Below are positions 1-11,267 of a DNA stretch of 64,000 bases, in pieces; positions within the stretch are counted from its first letter, which is position 1; the number at the start of each line of letters is the position of its first letter. The notes beneath the pieces are model-generated. The model searched no databases. It was given only the letters and a program-made list of their open reading frames with translations, and was not told the DNA's origin. The position numbers were made by a program, and so were the translations under genes. Source of the stretch: Mycosarcoma maydis (taxonomy: Eukaryota > Basidiomycota > Ustilaginomycetes > Ustilaginales); assembly GCF_000328475.2 (NCBI RefSeq), contig NC_026490.1, positions 124,001 to 188,000 on the forward strand. Reading direction: 5' to 3'.

Positions 1-181
1 CACTGTACGCCTTTGAATAGAACTCGCATCGGAAGTGAATCGCTACTTCAGCTGCTGGGCTTCATTTCGATTTGATTGGATCCGTTCAACAACTTCAACC
101 ACCAGCATACCTCACCACAGCAGCACATCGAAAGTGTGTGGGTGTGTGCGCGCATGCATCGCTAGGTATTACGCTTCACTC

Positions 182-3100
182 ATGTCCCCCGCTGTTACGC
201 GAGCCATAGCAGCAACCGCCAAGAAAGTCTCTACGGCCGACTCTGGTTCGCCATCCACTCCAAGCGCGGATTTCATCTCGATAGACGACGGCCGCCGTAG
301 CTCCACTCCCTCTACTGCACGCCAACCGTTTGTGCCGAAACGCAAACCCAACAAACCTACTCCTTACGCCTATCTCCTTTCTGAGGCAAGCGCCAGTGTC
401 GACTGCCTGCCAAACCCAACTCCAGCCCGAGGAAATAGCTTACTGATCAACAGTGGACACCATCTCAACGTGCCTGCCCGTCCTGCGTCTGCGCTTGAAA
501 CTCATTTGTACCCCTCGCCACCAAATACCTCGTTGACTCATTCGCCGTCACCTCACCACTCACTTGCAGCATCTCAACGTCCAACACCGATTCCTCGAAC
601 GACTCGATCCTCCTCACGCAGCTTTGGCTTGCAGAGTGTCGGAATCCCTCCTTCGAGCGCGCCCTGTTCAGCTGCCACAACACCAGTGCTCCAGACTCGG
701 TCCGCATTCGCTACGACAGATTCTGAAATCCGAAAACCCCCGGTGCAGACCAGACCTCGATCACACACTCCCACTACCATGACAGCACACACCGCAGCCA
801 CTCCTGCCATGCCCAGAATCAAAGCTGCTGTTTCTGCCGATGTGGCCGCTCGCATTCGGTCGCCCAAGAAGCATGCTTCTACCTCGGCGCTGAGGGCAAC
901 CGCCAATCAAAGCACGCCTTTCAGTAGCAGCGGAAGCGGAGGAGGCATAAAGCCCGCTCACCCACTGCAACAGGCAACAGAGGCGTATGCATATTCGTCA
1001 TCCACTTGGCAGCAGCACACTGAAAGCAGCAAGGATGAGGCGGATCAGAACGGCGACAGCTCGTTTGTCTACGAAGCGGATGCTAATAATGAAAATGCCC
1101 ACACAGAGGCAACCGGACTCGAGACGGTTCAGGTGCACGTCCGACTGCGTCCTCCGAAACACGGCGAAGATTGCGCATGGGTAGCCAATCCGTATACCGG
1201 CACCGTCGCTCTCGAAGCAGCCATCGCAACCGGACGGACGCAGAGTGCCAGCTTGGGACCATTTACGTTTGACGGCATTCAAACAGGCTCGGCCAATCGT
1301 CCTGTTTACGTCTCGGTTGCGCGTCCGCTCGTACGTGCCGCACTCGACGGCTACGACGCCGTTGTGTTTGCCTACGGTCAGACCGCCTCTGGCAAGACCT
1401 TTACGCTATCGGGAGACGAAAAGGGGCAAGAGGCAGGCATTATTCCGCGCGCGGTTCGCGATATTTTCCGCGGCATCAGGCAAAGCTCTGCACGTCGAGA
1501 GTATCTTTTACGTGCCAGCTACCTGGAAATTTGGAACGAAGTGGTCAAAGATCTTCTTGAACCGAGCAATGTGCCTCAAGTTCGAGACGACAAGCGCCGA
1601 CGCGGCGGCAAGGGTACAACGGTGCAGCCGCTACGAGAAGAGATTGTCACGAGTCCAGCCCAGGTGAGGGAGCTGCTAGCGCGTGGTCAAGCGAACCGAC
1701 ACGTTGGAGCTACGGACTGGAACGAACGAAGCAGTCGATCGCACACGTGCTTTAAGATCACCATTGAGTCGTGGGAACGTGATCAAGATCAACGCAGTGC
1801 TGGAGCAGATGCTGCAGAAACGAGATACGGTAAAAAGGTGAGTGTCTCGGAACTGTGCCTCATCGACCTGGCAGGCAGCGAGAAATATGTCTCACAAGGA
1901 TCGGACCGTCGCGCGGAAGGTGCGCATATCAATAAGTCGCTTCTCACGCTAGGAAAAGTCATCTATGCCTTATCGGAGAAATCCGGTAGCACTGGTGTGC
2001 ACATTCCCTATCGAGATTCCAAACTCACTCGAATCCTGCAGAACTCGCTGTCCGGAAACGCACGCGTCGCGGTAGTCTGTACGATCAATCCCAACCCTTC
2101 GGCCGTAGATGAGAGTCTGTCGACTCTCAACTTTGCCAAGCGCATCAAGAAGGTGGGGCTGAATGCGAAGAGAAACGAGGTCGACGGCACGCTCGGTGGC
2201 GGAATTGGCGCCGAAGCACAAGCTCTCATCTTGCGATATCAGACCGAAGCGGACGCACTGCGAAAGATGGTTGACGAGCTTCAAAGGAATCCGCAAAAGC
2301 ACAGCCAAGTGGTTGAAGTGGAAGATGACCGCATCCGCGAGCTGCAAGAGCGGCTCGATGTGATCGGCTCCCTGGTCGTACGCGGTGGACGTTGCACCGA
2401 GGGCGCTTCTGCCGACGTTTCAGAGGATGAAGACCTTTCAACCACGCAAGCTTCCCAAATCGCCTCCAACAGCAGCACCGGCTACAACTCGACCACGCCC
2501 GCCACTTCTCGCTCTACTTCTACCTCGTCCTCCACCAATTTCGCTCGACCTGTATCGCCTGTCAAGCGATCTTACAACTTCGGGTTTGATGATCCGCCGC
2601 ACTTGCTTGCGGAGAAACTGTTCCTGGCCAACCGAAAAATCGAAAGCCTGTCTAGAAAGCTGGCTTCTCGTCCATCGCTTCCCTCGACGCGGTCTGGACA
2701 GGTGGAGCTCATCTCGTCGTTGCAACAACAGGTACGCGAACTGGAAGCGGCATGCGAAGCACAAGCTACCGACGCACCACCCAAGATCCGCGAAGACGTC
2801 GAACGAGAGTATGCCAGTAGATTGAACGACATGTCAGCCAAGCTCGAGGAAAAAGATTTATTCATCAAGGAGCTCCAGGAGGAAGGAGTGCGACTGCGCC
2901 GCGCCAATGAAAAGCTCATGGAACTGGCACATCGACAGACCCAGGATATGGTAGAGAATCTGTCTCCTTCTCGAAAGGCTTCTCCCTTGAAAGATGCCAG
3001 TAACAGTACCAGTCCGAGCAGGAGACGTGTGGCTGGGGGCGCATCGCCAAACAAGCTTCGACCAATGAGCTTGTTCAATCCGCCCTCGACCATGGTGGAT

Positions 3101-3313
3101 TTCAGTGTGCTCAAAAGCACACAGCAACAGTCCAACGGGCATACGATGGGCTTCACGCTACCACCGCCATCAGCACGTGGCGTGCCCAGTCGCAGGTCCA
3201 TCAGCAACGACTATACGCTGCTCCAAATGGACACGAGTGAAATCGAGGATGAGATCGTGCAGAAGTCGTCCAGAATTCCGGCTAGCGAGACATTTGCTGT
3301 ATTCCCAAAGTAG
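182..3313 (+). CDS. Kinesin motor protein, probable kinesin-7 (CENP-E/Kip2 type)
   Basis: A plus-end microtubule motor of about 1043 residues. The motor core lies inside the protein: it opens near residue 318 (VHVRLRPP), has the P-loop GQTASGKT near 398, switch I NERSSRSH near 514 and switch II LIDLAGSEK near 560, and ends around 660. About 310 serine/proline-rich, probably disordered residues precede it. Helical, coiled-coil-prone segments follow (near 690-720 and 800-930), then a basic serine-rich tail. A central motor behind a long N-terminal extension fits Kip2/CENP-E-like kinesins, but the subfamily is inferred. The frame stays open upstream to an ATG at 35. I chose 182 because the 49 extra residues look like translated leader and MSPAVTRAI begins the serine-rich region. 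No intron is needed. Confidence 0.9.
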   Translation: MSPAVTRAIAATAKKVSTADSGSPSTPSADFISIDDGRRSSTPSTARQPFVPKRKPNKPTPYAYLLSEASASVDCLPNPTPARGNSLLINSGHHLNVPARPASALETHLYPSPPNTSLTHSPSPHHSLAASQRPTPIPRTTRSSSRSFGLQSVGIPPSSAPCSAATTPVLQTRSAFATTDSEIRKPPVQTRPRSHTPTTMTAHTAATPAMPRIKAAVSADVAARIRSPKKHASTSALRATANQSTPFSSSGSGGGIKPAHPLQQATEAYAYSSSTWQQHTESSKDEADQNGDSSFVYEADANNENAHTEATGLETVQVHVRLRPPKHGEDCAWVANPYTGTVALEAAIATGRTQSASLGPFTFDGIQTGSANRPVYVSVARPLVRAALDGYDAVVFAYGQTASGKTFTLSGDEKGQEAGIIPRAVRDIFRGIRQSSARREYLLRASYLEIWNEVVKDLLEPSNVPQVRDDKRRRGGKGTTVQPLREEIVTSPAQVRELLARGQANRHVGATDWNERSSRSHTCFKITIESWERDQDQRSAGADAAETRYGKKVSVSELCLIDLAGSEKYVSQGSDRRAEGAHINKSLLTLGKVIYALSEKSGSTGVHIPYRDSKLTRILQNSLSGNARVAVVCTINPNPSAVDESLSTLNFAKRIKKVGLNAKRNEVDGTLGGGIGAEAQALILRYQTEADALRKMVDELQRNPQKHSQVVEVEDDRIRELQERLDVIGSLVVRGGRCTEGASADVSEDEDLSTTQASQIASNSSTGYNSTTPATSRSTSTSSSTNFARPVSPVKRSYNFGFDDPPHLLAEKLFLANRKIESLSRKLASRPSLPSTRSGQVELISSLQQQVRELEAACEAQATDAPPKIREDVEREYASRLNDMSAKLEEKDLFIKELQEEGVRLRRANEKLMELAHRQTQDMVENLSPSRKASPLKDASNSTSPSRRRVAGGASPNKLRPMSLFNPPSTMVDFSVLKSTQQQSNGHTMGFTLPPPSARGVPSRRSISNDYTLLQMDTSEIEDEIVQKSSRIPASETFAVFPK

Positions 3314-3689
3314 ACCGTAGATCATGCCTGATGTAGCACTTGAGCCCGTCGGATTTTTCGATTCGTGATGCGGTGGCGGAATAGGACTTTCACAATTGTC
3401 TTACTCTTACGACGACGTCTGCCGACTGTGATCCACGAACCACGCGTGATTCCAGGCTTCAAAGAGTCTCTCACGACTGAGCGTCAGCGCGTGTCAGCGT
3501 CAGGTGGCTGTGCCTAGCGTCACTTTTTCTATCGGGTTATCTGAGAAAGAGCTCTCAGTCAAACAGAGGGAGTACATCGAGTCCATCTTCTCGGGCAGGC
3601 TGGCGAGCGATCTCTCTTCTGCAAGTCGGTGACTACGTGTGACTAAAAGAGACCGGAACCATAACATCGTAGAGAAAAAAAAAGTTGGC

Positions 3690-3695
3690 AAAAAA
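3690..3695 (-). terminator. Pol III T-run terminator
   Basis: Six consecutive T on the minus strand start two bases after the discriminator base of the tRNA. This is the usual RNA polymerase III stop signal and supports the tRNA being a real transcription unit. Confidence 0.75.
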
Positions 3696-3696
3696 G

Positions 3697-3805
3697 TGAC
3701 TAGTCTGGGATTCGAACCCAGGAATCCTGGTGTGGGACACGTGTTTGCAATGCAAATTGGCAGACATCCTAAAACCAGTGTGTTAGGCCACTTCACCAAC
3801 CAGCC
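3697..3805 (-). tRNA. Intron-containing tRNA gene, anticodon UAG or AGG (identity uncertain)
   Basis: On the minus strand the ends GGCTGGT and ACTAGTC form a seven-pair acceptor stem (two G-U pairs) with discriminator A. The T arm is CTGGG-TTCGAAT-CCCAG and contains a perfect B box, GGTTCGAATCC. The A-box region is TGGTGAAGTGG. The anticodon stem CTGGT/ACCAG closes only if a 35-nt intron is removed after position 37, leaving 74 nt. That register gives anticodon UAG (Leu), but the five-base variable loop is class I whereas tRNA-Leu is class II. Shifting one base gives AGG (Pro) with a mismatch at 31:39, and the 5' half GGCTGGTTGGT recalls eukaryotic tRNA-Pro. The tRNA call is firm; the isotype is not. 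Confidence 0.7.
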
Positions 3806-3835
3806 GTTCAACAAAAGCTTTTGGCATAAGTAATT

Positions 3836-3851
3836 TATATAGATCTATATA
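3836..3851. promoter_or_regulatory. TATA palindrome upstream of the tRNA
   Basis: A perfect 16-bp palindrome TATATAGATCTATATA begins 31 bp upstream of the tRNA 5' end. Its place and composition match the upstream TATA elements that help position TFIIIB at tRNA genes in some fungi and plants. The role is inferred from position. Confidence 0.5.
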
Positions 3852-4747
3852 GACCAGTCACTATTCGAGACTTGCTCAAGTAAGAAACCGGAACCCCGCA
3901 TCCTCATGACATACACGATAGGCACCCGCTTAAGTTAATCGTGAATTTTGTCAGACACGCGCAACGCACGCTCCACCGGGTCTCGGGTGAGATTCACGAT
4001 TCACGATTGAACCTGCTACTGGTAAGCAACGAGCAAGTCTAGGCTCTGTCGCGAGCACAACCATCGTCTTCCGACCGAGGATGCAAAAGCTGACGATCTA
4101 GGCGCTCTGAAACAAGTCTCGGACTCGCTCAACATCTGTGCATCGAACAACGACGGCGATCACACGTCACACCTCCAGACCAGCACGAGGCCTAGATCCT
4201 TTATTGGTGCTTGCGGCGTCTGGTGGTCCAACACGCTCCTCTCGACTTTTCCGGCGAGATCGGCCAAGAGTCGTCTGTCCGGCACTGTTTCGAGGCGGTT
4301 TGCTGTATGCACATCGATTCATCCGCGTCATTCACTCGATTTCTTGACTGCTTCGGTAGCACCACTTGAAAACGGCTTTCCACTTTGTCCGCCGTCTGCC
4401 AGTCGTCGCACAGCTGCGCTCAGTCTCGCGGAATCCGTTCGGCTGTTCCAATCCGAGTCCGGGTCTGACACGGGTACACAACCTTGATCGGCCGCTAAGA
4501 ACTGTTCGCCACTCGCGGCATCACTGACTGGGCCTGCCAGAGCTGTAGGTCTTTTTGGTTGGAACTGTCTGTCGAAGGAGTCGGTACGAAAGCGCCGGCG
4601 TCACCAAACATTATTTGTTGCTTGAAAGAGGTTGCTAGAAGCAGCCAAAGACGCGCTCTTCTCGTGCTCGCGTTCGACAGCATCGCTGCACTGCTCACCA
4701 CCTGCTGACGTATCGTTGAGCAACGTGTGGCTGAGCAAGTAGCCAGC
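3852..4747. other. Intergenic region upstream of the DUF2015 gene
   Basis: No supportable gene in about 900 bp. Positions 3989-4009 hold two close copies of the GATTCACGA motif found throughout the window's gaps. Short open frames here lack family features and look like chance. Confidence 0.6.
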
Positions 4748-5272
4748 ATGTATCACAGCGTGCTGACCGCAGCGTTTTTCGTCGTCTTGGTGGTCCTTGT
4801 CTACCGGAAGCGTCAAGTGCTCTGCCCATTGCTACCGGGATTCATCGTCTCTCGACTACCGTCACTTGATTCCTCTTCGACGCATCTTGCACTCTCCGCT
4901 ACACCTTCAAGCTCTTCAGATTCGCTGCTCTCGCGCCTATTCAGCCGCGTTTCATCTCGCCCGCAGTACCTCCCGCTCGCCGGCAGTTCGTGGTCCGCGA
5001 ACCTCTCGAACGGCCTCTCGTCATCGCTCTTCGATATCACCGCCAATATTCACGCTTCCGATCCGCGATCCGGATTGGATCCCTCCGGTGCACACGATAT
5101 CCAGACCATCATGGCTACTCAGCGTGTCACCTTCGATCAGGCAAGGCTCATCAGGCACAAACAGATCCTCGTACAGAACAACATCGATCCAAACACCGGC
5201 TTGCCATTGGATTCAAAGGCCGTCACCAGCCTAGGTGCCACTTCACGCTCAGTCGCGCCCAGTACAAATTAG
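4748..5272 (+). CDS. DUF2015 family small membrane protein
   Basis: A 174-residue protein. Residues 1-20 form one hydrophobic helix (HSVLTAAFFVVLVVLVY) followed by RKR, so it is probably a signal-anchored single-span protein with its bulk on the side of the positive charges. After a serine-rich linker the C-terminal 90 residues carry the family pattern: a segment like FDITANIHASDPRSGLD, then the helix IMATQRVTFDQARLIRHKQ and the ending NNIDPNTGLPLDSKAVT. I recognise this as the fungal DUF2015 family, whose function is unknown. An in-frame ATG at 4727 would add seven residues; 4748 places the hydrophobic stretch at the very N terminus. It converges with the unknown gene downstream. Confidence 0.8.
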   Translation: MYHSVLTAAFFVVLVVLVYRKRQVLCPLLPGFIVSRLPSLDSSSTHLALSATPSSSSDSLLSRLFSRVSSRPQYLPLAGSSWSANLSNGLSSSLFDITANIHASDPRSGLDPSGAHDIQTIMATQRVTFDQARLIRHKQILVQNNIDPNTGLPLDSKAVTSLGATSRSVAPSTN

Positions 5273-5592
5273 CTCTTGTCTTCAACATATACCCGCTCCA
5301 CATTTCGGCTCCGCAGAAACGCCACGCCAGATTTGGAATTCCCACTCGCAAGTCTGTCGACCGAAGCGAACGTAGCCAGTCAGACAAGGCACGTCACAAG
5401 CTGCGCAAACCGTGGTATACAGCCGCCCAAACTAAGTCGAAGCACGAAACGTATCGTATTGTATTGAAACAAGTGGTATAAACATGGTCCATATGCGAGA
5501 TGCGAATCCGGGATACTAATACACAAAGTCCAATAAGAGATAGTAGCGAACTAAAGGCTGTATCGAAACAAGAAGCAAAGCGCCATAATTTT
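5273..5592. other. Convergent 3' intergenic region
   Basis: About 320 bp between two convergent genes. It should hold both 3' untranslated regions; no other feature seen. Confidence 0.5.
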
Positions 5593-8157
5593 TTACTGAA
5601 AGAGTTCAAGTGGTCGAAGGAAAACGGTAGAGAATGTGCTTCGTCGTCTGCACCAACCATCGCCATTGAGATAGGTTTGGGTTTGGTTTTCATCTGCATC
5701 TGCATCTGCATCCTCTGCCTCGGAGCCTGTCACGGCCTCTGGCACGTCGGGCCGCGTAAACGTGCGGTGGTAACCTTCATACGACACAACGCCTCTGGGC
5801 CACGACGGTCGCCTTGACGCAGAAGAACGTCGGAAAGGATCTAGGTTGAATACGGGTCCCTGACCAGCATCAGACTCGTTGGATGAACGACGACGCGCTA
5901 GATCGAGCAGCGCAATGTCATCCTTTGATTCGCGACGCGTATAGAAGCGAAACGGGACGAACTCGCCCAGTCCAGCGTCCGAGGTCAAGCCGTCTGACAG
6001 TTGTGAGATTGAGTAGCGTGCCAAAGTGTCGGCACGATCTTGAGCATACGGATCGAGACCTAGCCAAGGCATTGATCCGTGCTCATCGCCATCATCGCCG
6101 ATGGTGTCTGCCAGAGATGAGTCGCGCGTATGACCTTGTGGGATGGTAGGCATCATACTTGTTACTCCGCTGGTAGAAAAGGCGCCAGTCGCTGTCGCTG
6201 TCGCAGCCGCAACGCCAACGCCAGACGATCGACGTCCGCCCTTTTGCCAGATTGAAGCCGCATTAGGAATCGTTCGTTTGCGCAGCGATGCCGCGCGCCC
6301 GAGCGACGCCGTACCGATAACCACATGGGTACATTCAACGGCACTAGATGCTGCGCGTTGCAAAGCTGTCTTGAACCCAAACTGCGCAGATTCACAGCGC
6401 ATCCAAGAGCCCGTGGTTGAAGGCCTCCTCGGCTTGACAGAAGGCATCGCAGAAAAACGACCTGGGCAACTATTGACCTGGGGCCACTCGACTGGTGAGC
6501 TTGTCGACGCCTTCGAAGCAATAGCAACCGACGAGCGTCGACTATACTCTTGGCGACTATCGGCCGAGCATCGCATCAAACTGCACGGGCCGTCATTTTC
6601 CGACGCGAAAGCCGACAAGCTCGAAGTAGTATACTGGCCCAGCTGTCCGTCATCACCAGCGTCGACAAACATGTGTTCGAGCAACAACGTGTTATGCCGA
6701 TGAATCGGATTTGAGATTCTTGGCCAAGTGGATTGGTTGCCAGAAGCCGTCGTGCTACGACTAAAGCTGATGCTCGCAGCAGCTTGTTGTTTGCGAGGAC
6801 GATGGCTGATACTGCTCTGCCAAGAAGCTCGACCAGCCGCGTAATCAAGCGTCTTTTTCCACTCTGATTCCTTCGTTGGCGAAGAGAGTTTGGGATGCGA
6901 GCCGTGGCTCATTGGGTTGCTTGAGTTTATCCGCCCTGACTCTCGCGACTGGGAACCTGGTCTGGAGATCAACCTGGGAAGAGACGGCGCAGGGAAAAAT
7001 GTTCGAATCGATTCGCGCGATGAGGCGCTTTTATGACGTTGGCTATAGCCACCGGACCCGTGCCCTGTTGGTAGGTCCAGCAGCAATAGTTCCGGCGATG
7101 TTTCGGGCGTTGACCCTGTCGATACGTATGAAGATATGGAAAGAGGCGGCGACAGTGGGTCCGCATTGAGCTTGCTGAAATGCTCAGCTAATGCCTCGAC
7201 TTTCTCCTCGGTCTCGGCACGAACGCGTGGAAAAGTACCAAAGCGAGGAGCTCGGTGGGCGGTAAACTGCGCCACTGATGGAGCTTCGCGTGTGAAGGGG
7301 ATCATCTTCATCAAAATCCTAGAGTGTCGTTTCAACAATCCGTCACTGTGAGCATTTGAACGAATAGAGCCGTCATCATCATGGCTACTACTTATACTCC
7401 TCGTGCGGGGAGCTTCGCCAACCAGTTTTGGACTTGACTGAGACATTTTCTGTTTGAAGGGATGAGTTTGAAGGGGCGAAACTAAAATTTAGCTTTGTAC
7501 GCTCAAGAAATTGCTCAGTCTTGTCAGAAACGTGTTGACATACCCTGTTCGCTTCTTCTGTGAGGTCTGGGCTGCGGGTGGTGTTAAGAGGCTGATGGGT
7601 TCAGGAAGTGCCAGTGTCGACTTTTCTGATTCCATAGACTGTTTGCGCTGAGCGATGGTCACGGAAGACCCACGAGGAGGGATCTTAGAGCTGTCGAAGC
7701 CCGGTGTGGAAGGTGGTGCTGAAGATTCTTCGTCAGAGGATGCAAGGAGAAGTTCTCGAATGTCTTCTTCTGCTTCCTTTTCACCAGGCCACGCAGTTGA
7801 GTCTGAGTCGGGGTAGACCAGCAAGGTGCTCCGAGAGAAGTGGGTCTGAGAGTAGTGGAGCTCGTCGAAACGCGTCGACTCGGTGGTGCTGATGGTAGAC
7901 ACGGCAGTGCTGGTTGCAGCCCTATGCAAGTCTGGTCTATGTGAAAAGGATGAAGTGACAGGCGAATTGGGCAAGCTGCTCACGCCACTCTGCTTCGAAA
8001 GGAAATTGGAGCGCGAACGAGATGGCCTCAAGAAATTCGGAGGGACGGCAAGCGTCTTTCTGCTTGATGAAGAGTCTTGTGTTGAATAGTAGGCGTCGTC
8101 TTCGCTGGACCGGGCGATGTTGGGAAGTGGTGTCGAATGAACCGAGTGATGGGACAT
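5593..8157 (-). CDS. Serine-rich protein of unknown function, two exons
   Basis: Two minus-strand reading frames join cleanly. Exon 1 is 8157-7501 (219 codons). A 51-nt intron, 7500-7450, begins GTACAA, has a CTCAT branch-like sequence and ends in CAG. Exon 2 is 7449-5593. The join is phase 0 (...NFLS then KMSQSS...) and gives about 837 residues. The protein is rich in Ser, Arg, Thr and Pro throughout, with many RRxS-like motifs that could be kinase sites. I see no membrane segment, signal peptide or known domain. The ATG opening exon 2 would otherwise be read as a separate start, so two genes of 222 and 617 codons are possible. Function unknown. Confidence 0.6.
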
Positions 8158-9739
8158 GGTGGTCGAGAAGGATAACTACGAGGATGAGGGCTACTAAAAT
8201 TGTCTTGTAATCGTTGCCAGAGGGACGCTCGTGCGTAAGGTCAAGGCTAGGCAAGGGGAATTCAGGATTGAGCCTGACCGATGCTGAAAAGATGTTGTCC
8301 TTTATATGGATTCCAATAAGGCTTGCCTAAGACGTGTCGAAACAGGAACGGAAGAGAGAACAGGTGTTAGGAAAACGTTGAACACCTCGTGTACAGAGAT
8401 GCAGGGGTCCCCGAATGATTTAGCGGAGAGCAACGCTGGTATTGCATGAACAGTGAATTGTGAATACGCTTTCGTTCAGCCAAACAAACAGCCACTCTAA
8501 GGCGTTCAAATCGCACAAATAAGATCTCCGCTACCATCGATGATCGAGACCGTCCAGCCACGCGAGACCTGACAGCCTGAAAAATGTAACTCAGCATGTC
8601 TGAGTGCACCGAGCGGAGCAGAAAAGGTGTTATGGTTCACCGCAAGAGTAGCCGAAGTAGGCCGAGGACAAAGTTCGGCAGGTCGCGAACATGGGTTTTG
8701 TCCAAACCAGGGGAAGCGTGCGGCGAACGGATGTGTAATCCTTTCAAGGGTGCGATTTTGTTTGTAAGAGGTACAACAAACACTGTGTGCCGAATTCGTG
8801 GTCTGAGCTGTCGCCGACAGTTATGATTGCTTTTACATACTGTAGGCACGGGTGTGAATTTTGTAGGTGAACGTCAAGATGTCGGAGAAAGAAGCGGAAC
8901 ATGCTCAACTCACGACTGAGCAGACTTTTCCTTTCTTATTTATTTTTTCTCCAATGGGGTTTTTTTGTCCATACAGTAACCACACATTATGTTGAGAAGG
9001 GCTTAGCCACTGAAGATAGTGACTTGGAGGCACCCGGTCCGACATATTGGGTGATGGTGACTCATTTCGAAGCCGCCTATATCGTCATGCTAGAGTCCCA
9101 AGAAGCGTATAGTCATCATCCATCATTCTAGCCAACTCATACAACGACACAAGCGCTTGCGTGTCACACTTTAGTCACACTGATAGGGCGTGGGCAGATA
9201 ACAACGCAGATCCGGACCATTGCCCTCCTCCACCGCCCTGCATGAAGGCTGTCGCAGAAACAGGGGGACACGCAGCTCAGTTCTGCAAGATTGCCTGCAA
9301 TGCACTATCTTCTTGTGCGAGCAACGTCGGGTCTCGCGAGGAAAGCTGTACGATCCCGTGGTTTGCTCAAGCTGAATCTGCCCAATAAGGGGTCGTGACC
9401 AGAAAGCCAGGAAGCTGTTGGTCAGAGATACATCAGCTGCTATTTGTATGCAGTGAAAAAAAATGTGGAGCTGAGATTGAGAGGGCTAAAAGATTTCATG
9501 CAGGACGTTGCAGTTAGAAGGTGGTCCGGATGAATGCTGACAGATACGTCAGTCTGAGACAGAAGGCTGCACAACAGACCGAAGCACAGGATGACACGAA
9601 CATGCGCTCACCTTATGGCCATTACTTGCTCTTGATACTCGTGTCCCTGGCCTAGCAGCAATGTAAAGAAAAGAATCTTCAACGAGGCTTTTGCATATTC
9701 ACACGCTTCTCGAACGGAAGGCTACTGCAACGAGGCTGA

Positions 9740-9759
9740 CCAAGCTCGACCGAGCTTGG
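9740..9759. repeat. Perfect 9-bp inverted repeat
   Basis: CCAAGCTCG, a two-base spacer, then CGAGCTTGG: a perfect dyad inside the gene-poor region. It might bind a dimeric protein, but nothing else supports a role. Confidence 0.5.
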
Positions 9760-11230
9760 CCGATTGATGGTCTCGGTTAGTTGGACGCGAGCCGTTAGGG
9801 TTGGTCGTGACCGATCGTGCCGACAACACCATGTGTGACCTGGACAATAGAATGGATTGGCGACTGCATAAACATTCGGAGCCCGAAAGAAGCTCGAGTG
9901 ACCGTGAGAAGAGGGTTGGTTATGATGAGCACGCGACGACCTGACAAGTTGGCCAACTTCCCGATGCGGAAGATGTTACTTGTTGACAATCACATCGGAC
10001 TGTCAAATTGTGCAGCATGAAAAAGTCTGGTTCGTTTGCCAATCGTCAATGCGTGGTTCCCCGCACCTGACAATCTTTACAACTAACTTTCAACCTGCCT
10101 TCCTGGATCTCTCCAACAATCAAGTACAGTTTGAATTGGATTTTTATAATACAAAGCTAAAGACAGCCTCAATTAGAGTTTGAGAAGTCTCCGTACTGTA
10201 GCTAGCCTGAACACAGGTCCGAGTTACTGTATGTCTTTGAAAGTAATCATAAGAGAATAACCAGTAAATCATCGAAGACGAATACAGCCGCTTTTGAAAT
10301 TATCCGCACTTGTATCCAGTCGCGAGTCACGAATGTTTCGGCCAACTTGGCATGTCGTTTAATGATTTTCGTCCTTTTATTTATTTTTTATTGTTGCGCT
10401 TTTCAAAGATCTATGAAAAGATCAGCACTTTGCAGAACCTTTGTTCAAACTTCAGATTCGCAACCCAGGCGTTGTGACATCCTACACATCAGGTCTTGCG
10501 AAGCTGAATACAGCTTCAGCGCAAAACATGTGTATTGTATTCGGACACCAAAGGTGAGAATCTGCGGTGTCGCATGATAGCTTGTCACAAAGCGGTGTAA
10601 TGAGGTAGCAGCGTGCTGCAAGCCTGTAATTCATTGATATGAATCTGTGGTGTACAGGGTTTCCAGATTCGTTAATGATGCTTTTAAGCACGACGTAGCC
10701 GACGTTCCCAAGTCTGCATCCGCGCACAATACAAGTGAGCGTTTGTTCCCGAATTCCGCGCCACTGTCGGAGCACTATTGTTGCACGTATTGCCACCTCT
10801 CTTAGCCCCGAAGCAGCTGCTCCGACCTGTAGTGGCGACAAAGATCTAGACTTCACGGCGGAGAATTGGCAAAGTATGAGTTTGCGAATGCCTTCTCGCC
10901 AGGCTTTTGTCATTCGCCGTTAGTCTGAGCTCTACTTATCTCCGACTTACTTATTGAGCATTCACCTACCTGCGAAATCTAGAAAGAATTGGAACAGCAA
11001 AGCATGCTGTCGTACTGGTTAATTGAAGGAACCAGAATGGCCAGTGTATGCAGCGTTTGTCATTGTCTCCCCGCGAGTCATGGCCGTCTTACCACTTGTC
11101 CATTGAGTCGAATCCATTCACCCTGTAATCTGAAGGGTGTTTACAGCACTCATAGCTTGTGGACAGTTTGATAACATAGGTTTGAGGTGATCACTGACAG
11201 TTCAAGTCTCCCAGCAGAAGTATGTTGCAG

Positions 11231-11267
11231 AAAAAGAAAAAAAAAAAAAAACAAAAGAAAAAAAGAT
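11231..11267. repeat. A-rich tract
   Basis: A nearly pure A run of about 37 bases broken by single G and C. It could be a simple repeat or the fossil poly(A) tail of an old insertion. I found no target-site duplication or recognisable element next to it. Confidence 0.6.

Noticed and set aside
35..181. 49-residue upstream extension of the kinesin
   Set aside because: In frame, but the composition looks like translated leader; the start at 182 is preferred.
8901..9131. 76-codon frame with a hydrophobic start that could be a signal peptide
   Set aside because: Too short, AT-driven Phe/Leu content, and it begins inside a TCACGACT motif; no other support.
9161..9388. Frame with six cysteines, like a small Cys-rich effector
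   Set aside because: No ATG at its start, no signal peptide, and in the gene-poor region.
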